NCBI RefSeq assembly: GCF_000003815.2
Contig: NC_049985.1
Location: forward strand, 22,158,613-22,182,524
Source of the DNA: Branchiostoma floridae
Lineage: Eukaryota > Chordata > Leptocardii > Amphioxiformes > Branchiostomatidae
Length of the DNA stretch: 23,912 bases
Reading direction: 5' to 3'
The translations under genes were made by a program, and so were the position numbers. Positions 1 to 8,800 of the stretch are shown piece by piece; position 1 is the stretch's first letter; every line of letters begins with the position of its first letter. The notes beneath the pieces were generated by a model. The model was not told where the DNA came from. It saw nothing but the letters and a program-made list of their open reading frames with translations, and did no database searches.

Positions 1-470
1 TCGTCCGATCGATTTTTCACCTAATGTGAGGGGGGTATTTGGAATCTTTGAAACCGCCAATAGGCGAAATAAATTTCCTGCTTAAATAAATGATGAAATG
101 CACAAAACTCTATAAAGGCAGTTCCCTTTCAAAGTTAACGTCAGTATGAAAACGGTTGCTCCTCAGGTGACCTGTATTTTGTACCGTTTAGTGCGTGAAA
201 CGATCCCATCGCGTGACTTTTGTTCTGTGCCTTTTGTTCTCTAACAGACGTGTTTAGTGTACACAGCCGATTATATAAAATCGGAGAAAATAACAAAACT
301 GTGACGCAGTGAACGAACCAGTCACGCAGTGACGCAAGTGCAATGATAGTGTACCTTATGTCAGCCAGTCTAAAAGACTAGGAAGTGTTAATTGAGTATA
401 GGTACAAGTTCAGGCACAAGTCAAATTCAAATTCAAGTTCAGATACAATACTAGCGCAGGAAACTAGCAC
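1..470. other. Intergenic, no gene recognised
   Basis: No convincing coding exon is seen. A TATA-like string (TATATAAAA, 272-280) sits inside a short imperfect palindrome (ccgattatataaaatcgg). The repeated wording 'gtgacgcagtg' and 'cacgcagtgacgc' occurs about 20-50 bases downstream. It could be a promoter, but no start codon with a usable reading frame follows, so no gene is called. The missing first exon of the downstream M6 gene could lie near here or outside the window. Confidence 0.3.
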
Positions 471-482
471 AGGTAACGCCAT

Positions 483-1152
483 TTCACCTTTATCCGCGGG
501 GCAACCTATATCCGTTAGTTTTGAGATAAAACCAGGGTATTTAGGGACATCGGTGGTTACGAACTGTTCAAAATATTACAATTTGAAAACACAGTTTGTC
601 AACTTGATATTTATTCTAAAATACCTTATTCCATGTTGATTTGATTATATGGATGACATCCTCCGGGAACTCCAAAACTGATGCGAGCGAGCGAATAAAA
701 AAAAAAGTTTGGCAAAAAAAAAAAAGTTGCCTTCAGTATGAAATCAAAGTGGCCAGGAAGGTTGAACATAGGACTTAACAAACATAGTATGGTATACCAT
801 GATCCTCTGGACCTGAATTTTCTGTACTGGTACCTCCCCCAACCAACAATAGATTTTTTTTCTTTCCGTCCTTTCACATACATGTGTGTATTATTCTTTG
901 ACTTTAGATTCATTTTGGCATTCTATACATAGCATTAGTTATCTGTTTTCTGATACTTTTTTTCCAATCTACGGAATATTTTTGCTCATTTTACAGCTGG
1001 TTTGCACAATTTATTGTGTGGTCGGAAACTTTTATTTTTTTTGGAAATGGCCGAAAATTGGTGCGAGCGCGGATGTCATTCATATAATTAAATCAACGTG
1101 GCCTTATTTAAAAAAAAAAACAGATAAAAGCTACCCCGCGAATAAAGGTGAA
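483..1152. repeat. Foldback/MITE-like element with two nested inverted-repeat pairs
   Basis: The outer ends 483-512 and 1123-1152 are inverted copies matching at about 25 of 30 positions (ttcacctttatYcgcgggg core). An inner pair, 635-661 and 1071-1097, matches at 25 of 27 positions. The outer end resembles the ends of the shorter MITE at 5201-5420, so the two belong to related families. No transposase reading frame is visible inside. The inner pair lies at unequal distances from the outer ends (122 and 25 bases), which suggests one element nested in another. Confidence 0.6.
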
Positions 1153-1199
1153 CTAGGGCTACCCCAGCCAGGATTGTATTCACTATACAAATAATTGTT

Positions 1200-2190
1200 G
1201 TATTTAAAACTTTCTCAACTTTTATTGTGTCTGAGACTGTATAGCATATTTCATTGGAAGCGATTGCACAATCTCAGCCCTCAATGGCGTACAATCAAGT
1301 ACGCTTTTATAGAGGAAAATATAATAAAACCGACACCAAAATAAATTGATATAATTCTATATTAAACAAATGGCAATTTGTCAGCATAAACGATACCAAG
1401 GACATGTATATAAATCTCACTGTTTGCTTTTGCCAACATTAAATTGATCTAATGATGGCCAATGTTTTCCTGAAGAGATACGTTTACTGTCCTACCTTTC
1501 TCCTGATGTTTTTTCTTCATTCTTTAAAATTCTGAATTATAATCGATTTTGCCAATCGTAGTGGCCGAATATTGTGTCCTTATTGAGGGGGTTCGTACAC
1601 TTGATGGAGAAGCTTTATGGCTTTAAGTAAGATTTTGGTGATATTTTTTCATTCGATCGATTTATGTTACTCACAAGCCCGCACAGTCTTTGATTGATCC
1701 TTTTGTACAGTATATTGTGCGTGGTCCAATATTGCTGTTGTAGACAATATGTAGCAGTGGGGCGAGGAGAGGGGGGGGGGGCTTCTTTGTCTTCCCAACA
1801 TCGGTAATTTTCATAGCCTCTACTAGGCCCCATACGTCTATGGAAAAATAGTAAAAATTGGCCAAATCAGACAGAAAACACGCCAGTTTGGAACCTAAGG
1901 CCGGTCAACACTCCTAGGCTCAGTAACTCCTACTAGGCTTTTATTCCTATCTTGGCCAAAGTCCCTTTATTCGTCCAGGTTGGAGTCTGGTAGAGATCAG
2001 ACTAGATGTTAAGGTCCGAACCCGTACCAGTTTGTCCTCTTCCCTGTGAACTTTATAATGGCCTTTTTATCGATTACACAATTGCAAAGTTACTCTTTAC
2101 GAAAACAACACGTGATTTGTTTGTAAAGGAGTCGAAAGGTTATTACCGGTTATTACGACAGAGACAATGCTTCTTCGTACATGGAACCAC
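1200..2190. other. Intergenic, no gene recognised
   Basis: AT-rich sequence with no long open frame. A G-homopolymer of about ten bases sits near 1771-1780. Short 'cctactaggc'-like wording recurs around 1825 and 1930. I see nothing that can be named. Confidence 0.4.
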
Positions 2191-2194
2191 CTGT

Positions 2195-2425
2195 ATGGAG
2201 GTGGGATCGTATGGCGTAACGGCAGGGTTTGGCCCGTACCCCAGAGGACCCAGGTTCAAATCCGTTAATATATGCCACCTCTACACAACTTTCCTCACTT
2301 CAGTCAGGTGAAAATGAGCCAAAGATTCAGTTAGGGCCGTCCCAAGGATAGGACGTTAAATGGAGGTCCAGTGTTTGAGGAAAGCCACACCTCAAGAACG
2401 TTAAACGTGAGCTATACTACGGAAG
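2195..2425 (+). repeat. tRNA-derived SINE copy
   Basis: The head carries RNA polymerase III internal promoter boxes: an A-box-like TGGCGTAACGGCAGGG near 2213 and a B-box-like GGTTCAAATCC at about 2252-2262. Their spacing is typical of a tRNA, but no full cloverleaf is evident. The body (about 2310-2410, 'gtgaaaatgag...ggccgtccc...ggacgttaaatgg...ccacacct') is shared with 4980-5085, which marks a dispersed family. Called a SINE by structure; the family name is not known. Confidence 0.55.
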
Positions 2426-2429
2426 ATTT

Positions 2430-3190
2430 GGACAATACAAAATGTAGATTTTCCTGCCATTTCTTTACATAGTAAGCCAAATCTACCCTTTAGCATTGAA
2501 TACCAAGCCTCAGTGAGAGAAGTTGCAACATCAGTGCATCATACAAACATGTTTACAAACTGTGATCTTCCTACATGGACCTCCATGCTTCCTAGGGAAA
2601 CATGCCCACATGTACATCTGGCTTATCACTGTCCTGTGTGCCTGACTACAGTTTCACCATAGTTTTTGTAAAACGGAATCTGTGCAAGATTTCTTGTAGT
2701 TTTGAAGGGAATGTAACCTCAGCTCAGGTAACTACACATACGGCGAAAATGGTAGGGTCCTTCATCAGTTAAATTTGCCGCGATATGCAGCTTGTACTGA
2801 CTGTTCAGTACAAACCTGGTGTGTTGTGCAATTTATCGGGTACATATGAAATACAGTACAAGTAAAAAACAAACATTACTCCGTAGATAAGGCTACTAGA
2901 GGACCAGGTAAACATAATAAAGACCTGATGACCTGAATTAACCTTTGACACGACGGATATCGTGCCTGCTAGTTTCACGCAAAAGTAATCATATTGTTTT
3001 AACGTATTTCAAGAAGCGACAAAAACAAGTGCGCCCTTAACAGGTGGTTATGCCAAACAATTATCGTCATAATGCCATACAAAACACACACTTCATAATT
3101 TACTTGCCGAAATATTGAAGCTGCCGTGAGAAGTTTGCTTTTTAAGAGTTTTCAAAGCCTTTTTCAAAATCTAAAATTATATTTATCTGG
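2430..3190. other. Intergenic, no gene recognised
   Basis: No long open frame, splice-bounded coding stretch, RNA gene or clear repeat was recognised in this AT-rich stretch. Confidence 0.4.
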
Positions 3191-3194
3191 TGCA

Positions 3195-3345
3195 TTTGCA
3201 GCCAGTGCCATAGGCAGGTACCCAAAGTGTGTAATGAGGCTGTTCAGCGTAGTCGAGGTACCTCCTCGAGCACGGGACCCCCGTTTTACGTCCCTCCAGG
3301 AAAACGACTTCGTGGAATGACCATGCTTGGTCCGGCAAGCTTTGT
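3195..3345 (-). repeat. SINE-related fragment
   Basis: Read on the minus strand, the segment contains 'ggagggacgtaaaac' followed by 'gggtcccgtg' and 'gaggaggtacctcg'. This order (gacgtaaa, ggtcccgtg, then a gag-rich stretch) parallels the body of the SINE copies at 2310-2410 and 4980-5085. No tRNA-like head is seen. Assigned by motif order only. Confidence 0.3.
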
Positions 3346-3349
3346 CAAA

Positions 3350-4900
3350 GTGCTTTGTACAAAACACTGTAGGGCTAGAAATGGAGTACATGAATAAGTA
3401 CGATAGATAGCACGAGGAAGAAAATGAGATTGCTTTATTTCGTGACAGCAAGTGATGACAAAATAGGCAACAATTAATTTTCAGGAAGGGAAAAATCCAT
3501 GTTCTGAAACTGTGCCTATGACAAGTTGGTGACCACACCTTTTGCAAACGTTGACCCCGCCCCACATGTCGTCCTAACAAAACTGACCAAACGTAGACTG
3601 AGTCATTTGTATCCATAGCGGCATTCACACTGCAGGCAAACCGTCGGAATACTTTTAGTCTTACTCTGTCGTACGACGAGCGTAGACATCGTCGCGATCG
3701 TTAACGTCGGCAACATCTCATACACCTACCTGTATCACCTCTTCTACTAAACAATGGTGGTCCTTCTATCGACTAACGGTATTTTGTTCCCTCTTTGTTT
3801 ACTTGTAGAAATCTTATCTAAAAAGATCTAGGTTCTGTTGCATGCGTTGTCTCATTGAAGATCAACAATACAAAACGTTACTACAAAACGTTACAACTTG
3901 CTGGACGACGTTTTTAGAGCCAAAGGAATGTTCAATTTGGTGTTTTCTACGTTTTAGATGACGTTCTCCTACGTTACTGGTAGTAAATTTAGTAGCGCTG
4001 CAACATGCTATTTTACAGTAGTTAGAATGCCTTTGGCCTAACGTTAGGTTGCAACAACGTACAGCAAAGATTCGTGAAAATGGTGGTAGTTTCGTCACTA
4101 TGGTATAGACCAGTGCAGCTTTATGCTATGTTGGCAAAGTGTCCGAATTTTAGATCCGAGCTAAGCGTTTTCGACCCGTCAACGTATAACGAGAACTGTA
4201 AAAGTGAACAGATAACTAACACAATTAGTAGTCATAGCTGATACAAATCTTGCTCTTTTTAATACCCAAATCAACGGTAAAGGCAAAAATAATTGCAACA
4301 TGTAATTGGTACAGATTTAAAATGACAAATGAGTGCCATAAATTGGGTCATTTTGACACTTTTATTACCCCCTATGATTACATGTTGATCCCTACAGCAT
4401 AGAGCAAGTATCAACCAGGGAATTCAGGCATTTTCATTAATTAGAACTGATGATATTGAAGATGTAAAGATTAGGGTAATGTGTCTTTAGGGTATCTTTA
4501 TTAGTTGATTGTACTTCGGGGAGACAAAACCTTGACCGACCTAATACATTCTGTACAGAGCCTACTAATCTTTCAACTTTTAATGGGAGACACAATCATC
4601 GCAATTATACTAATTGCCCTGGCCTTTAAAGTACAACAACATCAGATCGCCAACAGTGCTATTTTATAATAGGTGAAAGTGTACATTTTGTATAGAACTG
4701 TCTGTTAGAATTAAAATATGGTAATTATACCTTTGTTTACTTACAGAACTATTTCCTGCAGTTCGGGGACCAAGCTAATAGTAATAGTTCGTCCAAGAAA
4801 ATACAACGTATAGCTTGACTTACAGTTGTCGTAATTTTCCCCATAGGTACTTGTCAGGTGATAGCATTCGTCTTGACTTAAAATTGCAGAGAGGAAAGAA
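3350..4900. other. Intergenic, no gene recognised
   Basis: The open frames here have low-complexity or unremarkable translations and no family motif. A short near-duplication, 'caaaacgtta(c)' repeated around 3872-3896, is the only local structure noted. Otherwise I see nothing to annotate. Confidence 0.4.
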
Positions 4901-4904
4901 ATCT

Positions 4905-5160
4905 CTTGCAGTTCCCAATGTTGACAGTGCCTTTGGGGGAGGCACTTAACACGACTTTCCTCTCTTTCGTTAAACACTAGAGGTGAAAATGAGTAGCACT
5001 GTCTACTACGTAGCTTTGATTAAGGGCCGTCCCTCAGATAGAACGTTGAATGACGTTCCCTTGTTTGAGGAGTTCCACACCTTGACCATCTTAAAAGACC
5101 CCATCACACTTGTCAAAAAGAGTAGGGGGTCCTTCAATGTGTGGGTAGTTCATATTCTTG
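4905..5160 (+). repeat. SINE body copy
   Basis: Shares with 2270-2410 the ordered motifs 'aactttcctc'/'gactttcctc', 'ggtgaaaatgag', 'ggccgtccc', 'gaacgttgaatg'/'ggacgttaaatgg', 'gtttgagga' and 'ccacacct'. It extends further 3' ('aaaagagtaggggg', near 5120). The tRNA-like head is missing or too diverged to see. It includes a 66-codon open frame from 4983 that is best explained as repeat sequence. Confidence 0.5.
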
Positions 5161-5200
5161 CAGTCCAATGGCTGTCGTATTGAGGTCACTCAGTACTGTG

Positions 5201-5420
5201 TAATGCTAGTTCACCTTCATCCGCGGGGTAACCTATATCCGTTGTCAATTTAAGCAGTGTATTTAGGCACATCAATTCGATGGGTGGTAGTTTTAAACTG
5301 CAATGTACTGAAAATATTGAAATTTTAAACCAACGTCCGTCAACGTGATATCCCCAATTACCCTATTTTTAAAAGCAACGGATATAGGTTACCCAACGGA
5401 TAAAGGTGAACTAGCGTTAT
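5201..5420. mobile_element. Short MITE with ~36-bp terminal inverted repeats
   Basis: The left end (from 5201, gctagttcaccttcatccgc...) and the right end (to about 5418) are reverse complements over roughly 36-40 bases with a few mismatches. Both read gctagttcacctt(t/c)atccg...ggtaacctatatccgtt from outside inward. The interior of about 140 bases is AT-rich and non-coding, so it would need a transposase supplied in trans. A TA duplication at the edges is possible but not decisive. Confidence 0.7.
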
Positions 5421-5666
5421 AGGCTAACAATGCAAAAACCTTTGTGATTTAGCCCCATCACTTTTCCCATCATTAGGTCTCCATTCTATGATGATGTTGA
5501 TCTATGATCTTCTTTGCAGTATTCTGTTTCTCTCCCATTCACATGTCCTAGCTACACCTCTTTGTTGATTATTGTTCCTATATGGGATGCTCATCAATTG
5601 TATGAGCTACATGTAATTCAGCTCCTGGCTGCAAAGTTTTAATGAGATTTATGTATGTTTCCTCAG

Positions 5667-5814
5667 ATCGGTTCCCAGGATGGACCCTCCTAGCGACTCT
5701 CCTGTGCCTTGCAGGAGCTGGTCTGTATTGTCCAACACTGTTCATGGCTGTCATACAGACCAAGGACCTTTTCCAAATGGGAGGCAGACAACTTTCAACA
5801 GATTTTGACTTGCT
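5667..5814 (+). CDS. M6: M6-like exon (TM1)
   Basis: Acceptor ...tttcctcag before 5667 and donor GTGAGT at 5815. It enters with two bases of a split codon and leaves with two (phase 1 in, phase 2 out). It encodes about 48 residues, beginning RFPGWTLLATLLCL and ending STDFDLL, including the first membrane segment. The other two frames are broken or not hydrophobic, which fixes the frame. Confidence 0.85.
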
Positions 5815-8800
5815 GTGAGTGATCTATATCAAAATGATGCTTTTGATCTACAGGAAAAAAACTACAGTCTAGGTTTATCTATAATGCTTGAATTGTACAA
5901 ATTCAAGCGTGTACAAGTACACATGTAGCCATGAAAGAAGGATGCCACCTCTACATAAGAACTACCTGGCCATTCATGTACATGTGCGGTCAAACCTGTA
6001 CAAGTGACCACCTTCACGTAAAGACCACCTGGTCACTTCTTGGTGGACCCTTATTATTTTCCCCATTGTCACAAGCAATAAGAATCCTGTCTATAGTCTC
6101 CACCTGTCCATAAAGACCAGAATTGGTCTCCAGTGCAGGTTTGACTGTATTAAGACTACTGGTAAGTCATGTAATTTACATACTATCAGTAATATGCAAT
6201 AACTTATCAAAAGATTTGCACAAAAAAGTGAAGTCAAATGTTATGATCATTCATATTTTGTAGCCTTATAACAAAAGGTCCTACCACTATTCAAATTCTA
6301 AGTAACAAAGTACTTTCAGAATGCAATTTTCACAAAGGCATCATAGGACTCTTGTTTGTAATTGTTTGCGCCAAATTGTGTCCGAATGAAAGCTCATCTG
6401 TGTTCTTGGCAAATTACACAGTGAAAAAGTTTAAACTTTGTCCCAACACAATAGGAAGACTCAGCATAAATTTTCGGTCGAGAACTCCGACCTTCTTCGG
6501 ATAGAAGATTTGCTTCACCGATGTTCCGAATGTCGTCGGATGATGGTCAGCACTCAGCAGCGAATCATGAATGGCGGGAAGGCGAAACCTGCCACCATCT
6601 CCGTTCAGAGAGGGTTGCATGATGCGCTCGAATGTAAATGGCCTCGTTGACACCCCTCGCATAGTGTAACCAATCCTGTTCAGTGTCCAAGATGTGTACT
6701 TAGTTCAGTGACACGGAATGGCCTAGAGATTCGATGTGTATATGCTGAGATACTTCAATCTGATAATGTCCATGTTCCATTGTGTTCACAAATTGTGTTG
6801 TAACTAAATCCTTAATCTCTTTATGTGTTTGTAGAGTGGAGATCATAAAGTGGGCATCTGTTGGTCTGTCTGCCTGGATGGGCCTGATGAGTCTGGTGTT
6901 CCTGTGTGTGGGGTGCATGGCCAAAAATGTCACCGATGTCAGGTCTTCCAGAGGGTACGACTCAAATGTGCGGGGAGGGATCTGCAACGGATTTGTGAGT
7001 ACCTCAATGATGTATGATATTTTTGTGTTTCATGATCAGATATCGATTGTTCAGACTATTTTGCAAACAGAGGAAACCTATTCTGTGATATAATGTTATG
7101 TCATTTTTTTCATTGCATTTATGTCAGAGACTCAGAGTGGAATTTGAATACCAGGGAAGAAAAAACTTGAGAGCAATTATTCTGTCTTTATCATAACATT
7201 TGCTTCAATGAAAGAGTTTTGAACAATACAATATTTTTGGGGCAACTGTATATATTGTATACAGCACGGTTTATTTTGTGTTACCCACAAAAAGTATCAG
7301 CCCTACATGCAGTAGGGTAGTGGTTATAAGGGTGATGCAGAACACACTGTGTTGTAGTTTTCCAAATCGATGCATGCTGCGCACAGGAAGTATACATTCA
7401 ATGGAAGTCTGTGCAACTTCGAAGCCAGGACCATACTGTACAATACGGATCGGTCCAGAACACTTGTATGGACGAGTATACTGGCCTAGGTATGACATAA
7501 GTAAAGATAATTTGCTGAAACTCAGCTATTGTGCGTTATCTGGTTTTGATTCCACAAATGCTGATAGTGATAACATCAGATAACTTGCATTACAGTACTA
7601 TTAATGTCAAGAATTTCAAAATGAAGTTGACAAATGAAAATATGTTTTTTCCTTCCCACAGACTATCGTGATCACGTACCTGTTGTTCCTGTTGTGGCTG
7701 GGCGTGTCCTGTTTCTCGGTGCTTCCCGTCTTCCTATTCTATCTGACTGCGCACGTCGCAGTCACCATCATGGGCACATCTGGAGGATGTATCAACCTCA
7801 AGCAGTTTGGTAAGTACAATGGATGAACAAATGTCACACCCCATGTTTTGACCATCACTACATGTGTTCTGACATCCCCCATTCTCCTACGCAGAGGGAC
7901 CACAGTCGTGTCAAAACTCGACTGTGTTTACCTCTGCTATCTTGTGCACTCCAGTTAGGGACCGCCCTACTTATAAATATTAATGAGCTTGCCCTTATAT
8001 GGGCAGTCAGCCGTTGGGGATCGGGCGTAGGAGGATCGTGCTATGTAAGACGTAACATGATTGGCTGATAGCTTCCCTTCGGCCTTTGCGAGACAGCTTG
8101 CAACAACAACAAGCCCAATAAAGGCCTATTCTCTGATTCGTTGACAGCTTGTTTGTGGTGACAATCATAATAACCACTGATAGGGCATGAGATAGCAGGG
8201 CCCCATAGGCTAATGCCGCTGGGGACCGGGCGTTAGGAGGATGACATCCCCTAACCCTAAGGAAGACCAGTGTGATAAATATAGAATACAACACGGTGTA
8301 TTCCGAGGTACCAGCACGACGGGGGGGCTGGGACCGAGGGTGATGCGGAATACACCGTGTTGTATTTTATTTATGTCATACCCTGGGAAAACCCATGTTT
8401 TGATGGGAGTTGCGCCAGAAGCTGGACAAATTTGGTGCCCCCGAACAAAAAGTGTTGCAACAGCAATGTTCCAACGTCCGAATCAGGTATTCGAATTGCC
8501 AACTGTGCCGTATTCGGCCCGTTCTAAATGGTTCCATTTACTTGAAGGAAGCCTGTATGATACGCCTTTCGAACCTGTGCGATACGGAAGTTATGGCCCG
8601 GTCCGGAACACCCGTATCGAACGTTTTCCCGTCACAGGTATGACATAAATATAGAATACAACACGGTGTATTCCATATCACCCTAGGTACCAGCCCGACT
8701 GTGGATAGGATTATTTATTAAGGCCTTATTTATGTCATGCCTACGTGAGAAAACACATTTGAATGCGAAATGAAGCCAGAAGTTGAGACCCTTGAACAAA

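Noticed and set aside
2204-2265. Functional tRNA gene
   Set aside because: A and B boxes are present, but a proper acceptor stem and cloverleaf are not evident, and the sequence leads into a dispersed SINE body.
3164-3628. 154-codon minus-strand gene
   Set aside because: It overlaps a SINE-related fragment and has no domain, hydrophobic pattern or splice context. Chance or repeat-derived frame.
8241-8648. 135-codon plus-strand gene in the M6-like intron
   Set aside because: It covers stem-ended repeat unit 1, and the frame is not kept in the neighbouring unit 2.
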